Shown here piece after piece: positions 38,633 through 48,076 of a stretch of DNA of 64,000 nucleotides; position 1 is the first letter of the stretch, and each line of letters begins with the position of its first letter. The stretch comes from Pedobacter frigiditerrae (lineage in GTDB: Bacteria > Bacteroidota > Bacteroidia > Sphingobacteriales > Sphingobacteriaceae), in the NCBI RefSeq assembly GCF_004331645.1, contig NZ_SJSK01000001.1, forward strand, positions 1,240,001-1,304,000, written 5' to 3'. The notes under the pieces are model-generated. The model had not been told where the DNA came from and ran no database searches. It saw only the letters and a list, made by a program, of their open reading frames with translations. A program made the position numbers and the translations under genes.

Positions 38633-38707
38633 GATGTACGCGTTAATCTTAATTTTCGGTCGGTAAGGCCGCTGTTTTAAAGTCGTTTTGTCCTGTTCTT
38701 AAATCGT

Positions 38708-38739
38708 AAAAAACTTGTATGCCAAGAAGGAATACAAGT
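38708..38739 (-). terminator. intrinsic terminator after the tail-collar gene
   Basis: Arms acttgtat (38713-38720) and atacaagt (38732-38739) with an 11-nt loop. On the minus strand the stem is followed by a run of six T. It lies 74 nt downstream of the 38813 stop and ~80 nt before the adhesin start, so the collar gene probably has its own transcript. Confidence 0.65.
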
Positions 38740-38812
38740 ATGTTGATTCACCTATTTTGTTCTAAACTGATTTGGTGAATTAACTATATTGCTCAATGGG
38801 ATTGTTTATCTC

Positions 38813-39352
38813 TTAGGGGCGTGGAGGCCAAACACCTTCAAGTGCTATGATGAAAGTTACGGCAAGTATTGGAGGAGTGATATTTACAGGCTGATTACCG
38901 CCGGCAGGTGCAATAGCTTTAGGACTTAAAGTGCCATCACTATCATTTCCAGAATAGCTATTTACTTCGGTTCCGTCAGACACGAAACCTGAGCCAGCCA
39001 ATAGGCCACCTGTCGGAGACCATTGTTTCCCACCGATACTTACTGTATTTACTAAGTGGTTATGTGCTGGCATTTGTCCTTGGCTTAAAGTAACTTTCTC
39101 TTGGCCCGCTGGTTGACCTATGATGTAAGGCGTTAGCCCGCGTGGGTCGCTGTAAGCGGCATGAACTGGCGCACGGCTAACAAAGTTTGGTAACGCAAAG
39201 TTTTGCATTCCGTCGCCACCATAGCTTGTGCCAATTAATGAAAACAAGGCAGAGTATCTATTGATGGATAATAATTGCCCATCGCAAGTAAGCCATCCTT
39301 GTGGGGCGTAAGTGCCCGCGAACATTCTAATTTCCCCAATGTAAGGTTCCAT
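38813..39352 (-). CDS. phage tail collar domain protein (MdpB/microcystin-dependent protein family)
   Basis: A 179-aa protein. It opens PYIGEIRMFAGTYAPQGWLTCDGQLLSI, then has FSLIGTSYGGDGMQNFALPN, QMPAHNHLV and a C-terminal PILAVTFIIALEGVWPPR. This is the standard order of the COG4675/PF07484 tail-collar family, which is common in Bacteroidota chromosomes outside prophages. No signal peptide. Function in cells is not established. It precedes the giant adhesin on the same strand but is probably transcribed separately because of the hairpin between them. Confidence 0.92.
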   Translation of the reverse strand: MEPYIGEIRMFAGTYAPQGWLTCDGQLLSINRYSALFSLIGTSYGGDGMQNFALPNFVSRAPVHAAYSDPRGLTPYIIGQPAGQEKVTLSQGQMPAHNHLVNTVSIGGKQWSPTGGLLAGSGFVSDGTEVNSYSGNDSDGTLSPKAIAPAGGNQPVNITPPILAVTFIIALEGVWPPRP

Positions 39353-39597
39353 AATGTATTAATTTAAAATTTTAGTTTATGTTGATTTAAATGTTGTTTT
39401 AGTGATATTCTAGCAAATCCTATCGGGTAGGATTTTTCTTTTAGCTTAATTTTTCTTCAAATCTCTATCAAAAAAAAAGAGGATAACAGGGTGAAAACAG
39501 CTTTTTTCGATTTTTTTTTAAGCTAAAAATAGCCAGTGAGCATATTTGTTTATGCGGATACTAATGTCCACCTTCGATAAAACTTAAATCAAACACA

Positions 39598-40182
39598 ATG
39601 AAGAAATTAAAAAACTCCCTTCTAATCTTGGGCATTGCAGCTACTTGTTTTATTGCATGTAACCCTAAAGAGGAAAAGCCAGCAGGCGAAGCCCATTTAT
39701 TGCGAGACACCATTGCTGTTCCCATTGCGGCAAAATATGTCGCAAATTATGGTGCTCATGCTGGTACAGTTGAAACCATTACAGTAGATTCTTCAGGCAA
39801 AAGGGTAGTAGTCGAAACCTCTGATACAAGAGCGGTATGGTTTAGTCTTGAGCAGTTAAGGGCGTTTGTTAAGAACTTAGAAACAGAAAAAGGAGACGGA
39901 GTCCGTTTTTATTTCGCAACTTACGATAAGTCTTATCCTGCTGTAGCCGGTGTGCCAAAGCAAGAGTACTGGGGCCATAATACCTTGGTTCTGGTATCTA
40001 CAAAAAAAGTTACGCTAGGCGATAAGGTTATTCATCAAGATTACTTTACTCCAACCGGTGGATTTAAGCCTAAAGGCTTCATTCTGGGTAACCCTCCAGA
40101 AAATCGAGGAGAAATGTGTCCGCCGCCGGTACATTGCGATAGCGTTGGCGCTGCGTTAATAGAACCTGAAACTAAAAAATAA
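39598..40182 (+). CDS. predicted lipoprotein of unknown function
   Basis: A 194-aa protein with a signal peptide and a likely lipidation Cys at residue 21 (ATCFIAC-N). The mature part is soluble, alpha/beta, with FSLEQLRAFVKNLE and RFYFATYDKSYP, and a proline- and cysteine-bearing tail (GEMCPPPVHCD). I do not recognise a named family. It is followed after 2 nt by a membrane protein and then a histidine kinase/response regulator pair on the same strand, so an envelope-sensing role is possible but unproven. Confidence 0.85.
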   Translation: MKKLKNSLLILGIAATCFIACNPKEEKPAGEAHLLRDTIAVPIAAKYVANYGAHAGTVETITVDSSGKRVVVETSDTRAVWFSLEQLRAFVKNLETEKGDGVRFYFATYDKSYPAVAGVPKQEYWGHNTLVLVSTKKVTLGDKVIHQDYFTPTGGFKPKGFILGNPPENRGEMCPPPVHCDSVGAALIEPETKK

Positions 40183-40184
40183 GA

Positions 40185-40844
40185 ATGAAATTCGTTACTT
40201 TCAATACCGCAATAGAATTGATCTGTTTCTTAGCTGCGCTTGTCTTTTTACGAAAAGACAAAAGCGCAGCTTGGAAGTTGTTTATACTTTATCTTTTATT
40301 TACCTTTTTGGTAGAAACAGCAGGTCTATATTTGCGGAAGCACGGTATTTCTAATATGGAGCTTTACAATGGTTTTTTGATTTTTGAATGTTCGTTTATT
40401 AGTTATTTCTTTTTCAACCTATACAAAAGTTACCAGTATAAATTGAAATGGCTGATAGGTTGGTGGGCTGCTTTTTTGTTGATGTACATCACAGAATTGG
40501 CCTATTATGATTTCGAATTCAATAATTTTGCCTCAATTACGGCAACTGTTATGTCGGTAGTTTTTGTACTGGCTAGCCTATATTATTATTACCGTAAATT
40601 AGAAGATGAGAGTTACGAACCCCTATTGACGTCTGCATCATTTTGGTGGATAAGTGGCGTGCTATTCTTTTACTTTGGGAGCACTGCCTGCAACTTGTTT
40701 TTCGATTACCTGCAACAGCATGAATTCGGAACTTATGATAGATCTGTAAGGTATGTCATCTTTAACATATTGAATGTTATATTATATTCGTTTTGGACTT
40801 TCTCTTTTATATGCAGGTATCGTCAAAGGAAATCATCTCGCTAA
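40185..40844 (+). CDS. multi-pass membrane protein, possible sensor partner
   Basis: A 219-aa protein with about seven hydrophobic stretches (IELICFLAALVFL near the start, VILYSFWTFSFIC at the end), short loops and a basic tail. No family recognised. The gene begins 2 nt after the lipoprotein gene and overlaps the kinase gene by 34 nt. That tight overlap suggests the membrane protein works with the kinase, whose own sensor region is a single membrane segment. Confidence 0.85.
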   Translation: MKFVTFNTAIELICFLAALVFLRKDKSAAWKLFILYLLFTFLVETAGLYLRKHGISNMELYNGFLIFECSFISYFFFNLYKSYQYKLKWLIGWWAAFLLMYITELAYYDFEFNNFASITATVMSVVFVLASLYYYYRKLEDESYEPLLTSASFWWISGVLFFYFGSTACNLFFDYLQQHEFGTYDRSVRYVIFNILNVILYSFWTFSFICRYRQRKSSR

Positions 40845-41602
40845 TTACCCTAACCTCCATTATTTTTCTAATTGCTCCACTATTTCTGATTAGGTATGTT
40901 TTACTGTACAATAAAAAGAAGAGAAGGCATAAAGAGGAAAAGCTATTGATGCAGGAAGTTTATGAAACGGAATTGTTAAAAACAAGGATGGAGGTACAAG
41001 AGCAAACTTTAAAAACGGTAGCTTATGATCTTCATGATAATATTGGCCAGTTATTGAGCCTAACTTCTGTTACATTAAGCACAATTGATGTGAACGATCC
41101 AAGATCTGTTACAGAGAAGATAGATTTTATTACAGACCTTACTTTAAGGTCTATTAGTGAAGTGAAGGCATTATCTAAATTACTACATAGTGAAGAGTTG
41201 ATTAAAATGGGTTTGATTGAAGCAATAGCATTTGAATTGAGTTGGTTGCAACGCTCAGATCAATTTGCGATTACGTTTAATAGGCCAAATGATTTGGGAA
41301 CTACACTAAAAAATGACCAAAGAACCATTGTATTCAGGTTATTTCAAGAAATCATAAACAATATTATTCAACACGCTAAGGCTACTGAAATTGTCATTAA
41401 TTTAGCACAGGCTGATCATCATATACACTTGGAAATTAGTGATAATGGTGTTGGTTTTGACATGGATGAATTGTATAATCTAAAAAAAGGAATGGGTCTC
41501 AGTAACATTAAAAAACGTGCTGAAATGCTTAATGGTATTGCCACCATAAATTCAATTATGGGTAAGGGAACATCTATTAAAGTGATTGTGCCTACAAATT
41601 AA
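40811..41602 (+). CDS. NarL-type sensor histidine kinase (HisKA_3)
   Basis: A 263-aa kinase from ATG 40811; a TTG at 40793 would add only six residues. One membrane segment (~9-33), a short coiled coil (~36-70), then the dimerisation/phosphoacceptor helix AYDLHDNIGQ with His75. An ATPase domain follows with EIINNIIQHAKA (N box), DNGVGFD (G1) and GMGLSNIKKRAEML (G2). With no periplasmic domain, its input probably comes through a partner such as the overlapping membrane protein. It acts on the response regulator encoded 2 nt downstream. Confidence 0.93.
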   Translation: MQVSSKEIISLITLTSIIFLIAPLFLIRYVLLYNKKKRRHKEEKLLMQEVYETELLKTRMEVQEQTLKTVAYDLHDNIGQLLSLTSVTLSTIDVNDPRSVTEKIDFITDLTLRSISEVKALSKLLHSEELIKMGLIEAIAFELSWLQRSDQFAITFNRPNDLGTTLKNDQRTIVFRLFQEIINNIIQHAKATEIVINLAQADHHIHLEISDNGVGFDMDELYNLKKGMGLSNIKKRAEMLNGIATINSIMGKGTSIKVIVPTN

Positions 41603-41604
41603 TT

Positions 41605-42252
41605 ATGGAAAAAATAGCTATTGCAATTGTAGACGATCATACTTTGTTTAGACAGGGTATAGGTTATTTATTAAAAGAATCTGGAGAGATTGAAGTTGTT
41701 TTTGAGGCAAGTAATGGAGAAGATCTCATTAAAAAGATTGGTGCTTATCCATTACCAGAAGTAATTTTGATGGATATTAACATGCCTATAATGGATGGTT
41801 ATGAGAGTACCAAGTGGGTGAAATTAAACCATCCGCAAATTAAAGTTTTAGCATTAAGTATGCATGATGAAGATAAGCCAATTATTGAAATGCTCAAGAA
41901 TGGTGCTGGCGGATACATGCTTAAAAAATCGAAAGCTGCTGACCTATTAAATGCGGTTAGGACATTGGCGAATCAAGGTTTTTTTATAAATGAGCTTGTG
42001 TCGGAAAGGTTAATGCGTAATATTCATAATGACCAGCAGGTTAAACCAGCTTCTATTGTTTTGAGCACAAATGAACATAGATTTTTAGAGCTTTGTTGTT
42101 CTGACCTTACCTATAAAGAAATTGCTAGCTTAATGAATTTAAGCTCACATACCATAGATAATTATCGAGAAGCATTATTTCAAAAGTTTGGGATTAAGTC
42201 TCGTACTGGCTTGGTTATTTCTGGCCTTAAACATGGATTGATTAAGATTTAA
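41605..42252 (+). CDS. NarL/LuxR-family response regulator
   Basis: A 215-aa regulator. The receiver domain (1-~120) has acidic pair Asp10-Asp11, phosphoacceptor Asp57 (LMDINMP) and a conserved Lys in LKKSKAAD. The C-terminal LuxR-type helix-turn-helix (~150-205) contains LTYKEIASLMNLSSHTIDNY, which fits DNA recognition. Cognate kinase is the gene directly upstream. No target can be named, though the glyA promoter region follows. Confidence 0.95.
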   Translation: MEKIAIAIVDDHTLFRQGIGYLLKESGEIEVVFEASNGEDLIKKIGAYPLPEVILMDINMPIMDGYESTKWVKLNHPQIKVLALSMHDEDKPIIEMLKNGAGGYMLKKSKAADLLNAVRTLANQGFFINELVSERLMRNIHNDQQVKPASIVLSTNEHRFLELCCSDLTYKEIASLMNLSSHTIDNYREALFQKFGIKSRTGLVISGLKHGLIKI

Positions 42253-42302
42253 CTATCTTTTGGAGCCATAACCAAGGCTAAAGGTTTAAATAGACTACTT
42301 AT

Positions 42303-42336
42303 CTTGATTATATCGTTGAGGCCTATCTTATATTTG
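42303..42336 (+). promoter_or_regulatory. putative promoter of glyA
   Basis: TATATTTG at 42329-42336 is a full TAnnTTTG match. CTTG at 42303-42306 is a -33 candidate at 22-nt spacing. It leaves a leader of about 110 nt before ATG 42453. Confidence 0.4.
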
Positions 42337-42452
42337 ATGTTGTTGATAAACAGGTGTTTTAATAGGGAAATAGCGGCTTTACATAATCAGAAAGTGATAG
42401 TTGGATAAAGCAATAAAATAGCTATTTTTACCAAAAAAAATACTTTCCCATA

Positions 42453-43724
42453 ATGAAAAGAGATACTTTAATTTTTGATTTAATTGACAAAGAACTAAAC
42501 AGACAAGAACATGGCCTAGAGCTTATTGCATCGGAAAATTTTGTAAGCAAGCAAGTAATGGAAGCAGCTGGTTCAGTATTAACTAATAAATACGCTGAAG
42601 GATTGCCTGGGAAACGTTATTATGGTGGTTGTCAGGTTGTTGATGAAATTGAGAATTTGGCTATTGAAAGAGCAAAGAAACTTTTCGGTGCGGCATGGGT
42701 AAATGTTCAACCCCATTCTGGCGCACAAGCAAATGCTGCTGTGATGTTAGCGGTTATTCAACCTGGAGATAAAATATTAGGTTTTGATCTTTCACACGGT
42801 GGACACTTAACGCATGGTTCTCCAGTAAATTTTTCTGGAAAATTATATCAACCGCATTTTTATGGGGTTAAAAAAGAAGATGGTTTAATTGATTATGCGA
42901 AGTTAGAAGAAGTTGCATTGGCAGAAAAACCAAAATTGATTATTTGTGGCGCATCGGCCTATTCTAGAGAATGGGATTATGCTTTTATCCGAAAAGTGGC
43001 AGATCAAATTGGCGCTTTAGTTTTAGCTGATATTTCTCACCCAGCTGGTTTCATTGCAAGGGGTTTATTGGCAAACCCACTTCCTCATTGTCATATTGTA
43101 ACTACAACAACTCATAAAACTTTACGTGGTCCTCGTGGCGGAATGATCATGATGGGGCAAGATTTTGAAAATCCCTGGGGCTTAAAAACACCAAAAGGAG
43201 AAATTAGAATGATGTCTGCATTGCTAGATATGGCTGTGTTTCCTGGTACACAAGGCGGCCCATTAGAACATATTATTGCGGCTAAAGCAATTGCATTTGG
43301 TGAAGCCTTAACTGATGATTATTTAACCTATATAAAACAAGTTGGTGCTAATGCTGAGGCAATGGCTAAAGCATTTGTAGCTAAAGGTTACGGTATTATT
43401 TCTGGTGGAACAGATAACCACTTGATGTTAATTGATTTAAGAAATAAGAACATAACTGGTAAAGTAGCAGAAGCAGCATTAGAAAAAGCTGAAATTACCG
43501 TAAATAAAAATATGGTTCCTTTTGATGATAAATCACCATTTGTTACATCAGGAATGCGTGTAGGAACCGCTGCAATTACTTCTAGAGGTTTTAAAGAAAC
43601 GGAAATGCAACAGATAGTTGATTTGATTGATGAAGTTTTAACAAATCCAGAAGATGCGCATAACTTGCAGAGCGTAAAAGCTAAAGTTGAGGCCCTAGTA
43701 AGCCGTTTTCCTCTTTATAAATAA
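42453..43724 (+). CDS. glyA: serine hydroxymethyltransferase
   Basis: A 423-aa PLP enzyme that interconverts serine plus tetrahydrofolate with glycine plus methylene-tetrahydrofolate. Family marks: LIASENF (24-30), [14 protein letters not shown] (47-60), [14 protein letters not shown] (81-94), [24 protein letters not shown] and [14 protein letters not shown] with the PLP-binding Lys222. Length is normal. A truncated, frameshifted relative of its 5' part sits 12.5 kb upstream at 29936. A hybrid kinase gene starts 10 nt downstream and may be cotranscribed. Confidence 0.97.
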   Translation: MKRDTLIFDLIDKELNRQEHGLELIASENFVSKQVMEAAGSVLTNKYAEGLPGKRYYGGCQVVDEIENLAIERAKKLFGAAWVNVQPHSGAQANAAVMLAVIQPGDKILGFDLSHGGHLTHGSPVNFSGKLYQPHFYGVKKEDGLIDYAKLEEVALAEKPKLIICGASAYSREWDYAFIRKVADQIGALVLADISHPAGFIARGLLANPLPHCHIVTTTTHKTLRGPRGGMIMMGQDFENPWGLKTPKGEIRMMSALLDMAVFPGTQGGPLEHIIAAKAIAFGEALTDDYLTYIKQVGANAEAMAKAFVAKGYGIISGGTDNHLMLIDLRNKNITGKVAEAALEKAEITVNKNMVPFDDKSPFVTSGMRVGTAAITSRGFKETEMQQIVDLIDEVLTNPEDAHNLQSVKAKVEALVSRFPLYK

Positions 43725-43733
43725 ATCTTATAA

Positions 43734-46505
43734 ATGTTTAAGAGTCCTAGTGTTTCTCCAGAATATGAAGAACAGCGCCTGTCGGCATTGTATTCTTATG
43801 ATATTTTAGGAGAAGCACTTGAACATGAACTAGACAATTTAGTAAAACTAGCGGCACAAATTGCCAATGTGCCAATGGCCTATATTTCCTTTGTAGATAG
43901 GGAAAATATAATACTAAAATCTGTTTTTGGAATTGGCCCTGAACACAAAGTAATACCGAGAAACGTAACGGTTTGCCAACATACAATGATGTTAGGCAAA
44001 ATTTTCTTGGTGCCTAATGTTTCTCTGGAGCCCGAACTATCAAGCAACCCCATGCTGTCTTTAGGCAATGGAATTCAGTTCTATGCAAGTGCCCCTTTAA
44101 AAGATGCAGATGGTTTTGAATTAGGTTGTTTGGTCTTATTGGACCGTGTTGTTAGAAACTTAAGCGAAAATCAAATAGAAGCTTTAGAAACGCTAGCCGT
44201 ACAGGTTGTAGCTCAACTGGCCTTAAAAAGAAAAAACGCTCAGCTAAAAGCTCAAACTCAACGTTATGATGAGTTTATAGACATTTTTACGGTCTCTCCT
44301 GAAATTCATTGCATTTTAGATAGGAATGGAGTTATACTCTTTATAAATGAGGCTGTGACGCCAATGCTTCAATATTCGGTACAAGAAGTAATTGGCAATA
44401 ATATTTGGACTTATTGTTATCGTGAAGATATTAATAGGATAGTTTACGCCATAGAAAAGGGGCTCAAAAATAAAGAGAAGCAATTTAGATTAGACTTTAG
44501 ATTGGTAAGCAAAACTGGTGAGGCGAAATGGATCAGTTGGGGTATGGTAGCTAAAGAGCAAAGGTGGTACTGTTATGGTAGAGATATAAGTGAGGGAAAG
44601 AAAGTAGAACAAGAATTAACTAAACTGTCATTTGTTGCAAGCAAGGTAAATAATGGTGTAGTAATTAATGACTCGCAAAATAATGTAATGTGGGTTAATG
44701 ATGCCTTCGAAAAAATTACAGGCTTTAATTTAGAAGACTTAAAAGGTAAACCATTAGGTGACTTGATTAGTGGACCAGAAACAGACTGGTCTTTGATTGA
44801 AAATGCCAGAACTTTAACTAAACAAAAACAATCATTTACAGTTGATATTTTAGCTTATAGAAAGGATAAACAAAAAATCTGGCTATCTATTTACAATACT
44901 GTTGTTTTAGATATAGATGGTAAGGTAGAAACAGAAGTTGAGATTATTATTGATATTACTGAAAAGAAAAAGGCCGAAGAAGAACTTCAAATCTTATCGC
45001 TTGTGGCGAGTAAAACAGATACAGGAGTTGCAATTACTAACGAAAAGGGGGAAATTACTTGGGTAAACGAAGCTTTAGAGAATCTGATTGGCTATTCATT
45101 AGATGAACTCTCTGGTAAAATGTTAGGAGATTTACTTTCTTCTCAAGAAACCGATAAAGAAGTAATTGTTAATGCTAGAAAAAAAGCACTAAATAAGCAA
45201 GCTTATACAATAGAAGTACTTGCTCATAAGAAAGACAAAACCCCAATTTGGTTGTCGGTAGCAAATACACCAATTATAAATGCATTAGGACAGCTAGAAA
45301 GACAGGTTGAGCTTATTTACGATATAACTAAGCGTAAACAAATTGAAAAAGAGATGCTTGAATCTCGTGAGCAAGCATTACAGTTAAGTGAGGCAAAAGA
45401 GATGTTCCTCTCTGTGATGAGTCATGAGATACGTACACCACTGAATGCCGTTATTGGGATGACACATTTGTTATTAGATAATAACCCAAAAGCATCTCAA
45501 ATTAATGATTTAAATATCTTAAAATTTTCTGGTGAAAACTTATTAAATATCATCAATGATATTTTAGATTTCACCAAAATTGAGACTGGCAACCTTCAAT
45601 TAGAAGCTTCTGCATTTGATTTACATTCGCTATGTGTTGATATTATTAATTCATTGCAAATGAGTGCGAGTAAAAGAGGTAATCTTTTAAGCCTGTTTTA
45701 TGATGATGCAATACCAGAACAATTACTGGGTGATAAAACGAGGTTGTACCAAGTTATTATTAATTTAATAGGTAATGCTATTAAGTTTACTGAAAATGGA
45801 AAAATTGATCTTGCTATTACATTAAAGGAAAAAACTGATGACGAAGTAACAATCTATTTTGAAATAAGAGATACTGGAATTGGTATTCCGAAGGATAAAC
45901 AGTCTTACATATTTGAAACTTTTACTCAAGCTAGAGCTGATATATCAAGAAAATATGGTGGAACTGGATTAGGGCTTGCTATTACCAAGAAGTTATTAAA
46001 ACTATATAGTTCGGAAATTGATGTTGAAAGTACCGAAGGGAAGGGTACTATATTTTCATTTACGATTAAGTTTAATCTACTTTCAGACACTTATGTGGCG
46101 GTTAAGGAAATCAGTTCAACTACAGTGTTTACGGGTAAGAAAATTTTGGTTGTTGATGATAATGAAGTAAACATACTTATTGCCAAGAGATTTTTAACTA
46201 AATGGGGATTAGTTATTGACTTTGCCACCAATGGGGAGGAGGCTATAAATAAGGTAGTGAATAACATTTATGATTTGATTTTTATGGATATTCGAATGCC
46301 AGGAATTGATGGTTTTGATACTACTCGAATCATCAGAGAAATAGAAGGTGATTATTTTAAGACAGTACCAATTATAGCGCTTACTGCATCTACACTACAT
46401 AATGAGAACATAAAGTTTAAGGAATCTGGTATGAATGGACATATTTTAAAGCCATTTAATCCAGATGAAATTAAGGAAGTATTGGCGAATTATTTTAAGG
46501 GGTAA
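43734..46505 (+). CDS. soluble hybrid histidine kinase (GAF-PAS-PAS-PAS-HisKA-HATPase-REC)
   Basis: A 923-aa cytoplasmic hybrid kinase with no membrane segment. GAF domain ~20-170, PAS domains ~180-290, ~300-420 and ~425-545. HisKA with SVMSHEIRTPLNAVIG (His564), HATPase ~670-785 (EIRDTGIGIP, GTGLGLAITKKLL), and a C-terminal receiver with LVVDDNE and FMDIRMP (Asp852). The second and third PAS units share the frame LSxVASKxxxGV...WVNxA...GKxLGDL...ETD, so one arose by internal duplication. No DNA-binding output is fused. It is 10 nt after glyA, an odd partner, and what it senses is unknown. Confidence 0.95.
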   Translation: MFKSPSVSPEYEEQRLSALYSYDILGEALEHELDNLVKLAAQIANVPMAYISFVDRENIILKSVFGIGPEHKVIPRNVTVCQHTMMLGKIFLVPNVSLEPELSSNPMLSLGNGIQFYASAPLKDADGFELGCLVLLDRVVRNLSENQIEALETLAVQVVAQLALKRKNAQLKAQTQRYDEFIDIFTVSPEIHCILDRNGVILFINEAVTPMLQYSVQEVIGNNIWTYCYREDINRIVYAIEKGLKNKEKQFRLDFRLVSKTGEAKWISWGMVAKEQRWYCYGRDISEGKKVEQELTKLSFVASKVNNGVVINDSQNNVMWVNDAFEKITGFNLEDLKGKPLGDLISGPETDWSLIENARTLTKQKQSFTVDILAYRKDKQKIWLSIYNTVVLDIDGKVETEVEIIIDITEKKKAEEELQILSLVASKTDTGVAITNEKGEITWVNEALENLIGYSLDELSGKMLGDLLSSQETDKEVIVNARKKALNKQAYTIEVLAHKKDKTPIWLSVANTPIINALGQLERQVELIYDITKRKQIEKEMLESREQALQLSEAKEMFLSVMSHEIRTPLNAVIGMTHLLLDNNPKASQINDLNILKFSGENLLNIINDILDFTKIETGNLQLEASAFDLHSLCVDIINSLQMSASKRGNLLSLFYDDAIPEQLLGDKTRLYQVIINLIGNAIKFTENGKIDLAITLKEKTDDEVTIYFEIRDTGIGIPKDKQSYIFETFTQARADISRKYGGTGLGLAITKKLLKLYSSEIDVESTEGKGTIFSFTIKFNLLSDTYVAVKEISSTTVFTGKKILVVDDNEVNILIAKRFLTKWGLVIDFATNGEEAINKVVNNIYDLIFMDIRMPGIDGFDTTRIIREIEGDYFKTVPIIALTASTLHNENIKFKESGMNGHILKPFNPDEIKEVLANYFKG

Positions 46506-46580
46506 TTTGTTGAGTTGTTTGGTGTGGAGTCGTTTAGAGGTTGAAAGGTTAGAGTTTAGGGATATTGTTTTAAAAAAGTA

Positions 46581-46614
46581 AAGGGCCGATACTTCAGAAG
46601 AAATATCGACCCTT
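46581..46614. terminator. bidirectional terminator-like hairpin
   Basis: Arms aagggccgata (46581-46591) and tatcgaccctt (46604-46614) with one wobble, capped by cttc/gaag. On the minus strand it is followed by a T-rich run, so it suits the lipoprotein gene ending at 46688. It also sits 76 nt after the hybrid kinase stop on the plus strand. Confidence 0.6.
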
Positions 46615-46687
46615 ACCATCTAAATTAACGCTCTCGAGTATATAAACGAATAGCAGCGTAAAAATGTTTTAAAAAAGTTTATTTTTT

Positions 46688-48073
46688 TTAATTATTCTCA
46701 TAACAACCTAATTCAGATGGGAATAATCTTGATTTATTATTTAAGTCTTTATTTAAATAATTGCCAAAATATAGGTCTGCGCTTAAATTATAGCCTTTAT
46801 TGTTTGCGGGGCTTGTTGCGATTAGTTTAAAATTTCCCTTTTCTGCATTAAAAAATGATGGATCTGCGTTTAAGATATTACCATTTAAATTATAAGTTGT
46901 AACCGAATTTTTTAGCAGGTTATTCTTGATGTTTGAGATTAATACCGTATTTGGTAGTTTTTTGTCAATCACCAATTCATCTTTTAAATTTCCCCAAATT
47001 ATATTGTTAAAAATATCTACAGTAAGATTAGCTGCTTGGGTGCTGCTTATGTAATCTGACAAATAAACAGCTGGTGTTTTACGAGCAAAACTGATGTTAT
47101 ATCCAGCAAATGTATTTTGTTTCAAGTTGTACTTGCCGCCACCAACTCCGTAGAGTAAATACTGCCCGCAATTAAAAAATAAATTATTAAAAGCTGTTAA
47201 TTCTGTTTGATAGCCTAAAAAGCCAACGACTTCCATATTTTTAATAATACTGTTTGTTAATAACAATTTTGGTTTGTTATTTAAGGATAATGAATCAACA
47301 GTAATACCAGCAATTCCATTTTTAATAATGGCATAATTGATATGTGAATCTTTACTGTCTGGATAAAAATGTAGACCATTCCACTGGCCAGTTTCGTCCT
47401 GATACAACTTTTCTAATCTATCACTGGCAAATAAAATTGTATCTGTTTTTGTTCCTATGGCGGTTAAAGTACCTTTAATGCTCATGGTAGCGTTTCCATG
47501 AAATAGAATTCTTATGCCAGGCGCCATGGTTAAATTGGCATCTTTTCCAATGGTAACTGATTTATAGATTATATAAGGCAATTTACTATTCCATACTGTA
47601 TTTGTTTGAATTGTGCTACTGTTTACAAAATTTGCATTTTGTCCATAAGCCACCAAAGGAATGTTCTGTTTTTTGCCATTAAAGGAAAATAGAATCGAAT
47701 CTTCTACTATAAAAGGTAAGTTTTGTAAAGTTGGATTAATATTTACCTTAACAAAAACATTGATAGAATCATTTCCATTAATTTTTAGTTCGCTTGTCTC
47801 AGCGGTTGCAATTCCATTAATATTTAAGCTATATGCGGACGCATTTCCTCCGCTTAACTTAATACTATTGATGATTATTGCTTTGGCATTAGGATTATAG
47901 ATTTTTAACCTTCTACTACTAGAGCCTATAGCCGTAAAAACTGTATCAAACAAAATGCTATCGGTTGAAAAGGCTATTTTTGCATCTACATCAAATGTAA
48001 TATTTTCATCCTTATTGCAAGCTGCAAAAAGTAAAGTGCAAATTATACATAAGAAAAGTAGTTTTAAACGCAT
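46688..48073 (-). CDS. predicted lipoprotein with parallel beta-helix-like body
   Basis: A 461-aa protein with a lipoprotein signal (LLFAAC, Cys19). Residues ~25-140 form an Ig/ASH-like part (FDTVFTAIGSSSRRLKIYNPN, a choice-of-anchor-like pattern). From ~165 on there are short Ile/Asn-rich strands (HINYAIIKNGIAGI, NKPKLLLTNSIIKNMEVVG, LTVDIFNNIIWGN) like a right-handed beta-helix. It ends with ADPSFFNAEKGNFKL and SRLFPSELGCYE, typical of Bacteroidota surface beta-helix proteins. Probably outer-membrane anchored; ligand unknown. comF lies 3 nt upstream on the same strand. Confidence 0.88.
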   Translation of the reverse strand: MRLKLLFLCIICTLLFAACNKDENITFDVDAKIAFSTDSILFDTVFTAIGSSSRRLKIYNPNAKAIIINSIKLSGGNASAYSLNINGIATAETSELKINGNDSINVFVKVNINPTLQNLPFIVEDSILFSFNGKKQNIPLVAYGQNANFVNSSTIQTNTVWNSKLPYIIYKSVTIGKDANLTMAPGIRILFHGNATMSIKGTLTAIGTKTDTILFASDRLEKLYQDETGQWNGLHFYPDSKDSHINYAIIKNGIAGITVDSLSLNNKPKLLLTNSIIKNMEVVGFLGYQTELTAFNNLFFNCGQYLLYGVGGGKYNLKQNTFAGYNISFARKTPAVYLSDYISSTQAANLTVDIFNNIIWGNLKDELVIDKKLPNTVLISNIKNNLLKNSVTTYNLNGNILNADPSFFNAEKGNFKLIATSPANNKGYNLSADLYFGNYLNKDLNNKSRLFPSELGCYENN

Positions 48074-48076
48074 AAA

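Noticed and set aside
10979..39352. A prophage spanning the spike and tail-collar genes
   Set aside because: No capsid, portal, terminase, tail tube, lysis or integrase genes lie between; the intervening genes are ordinary EPS, isoprenoid and T9SS genes.
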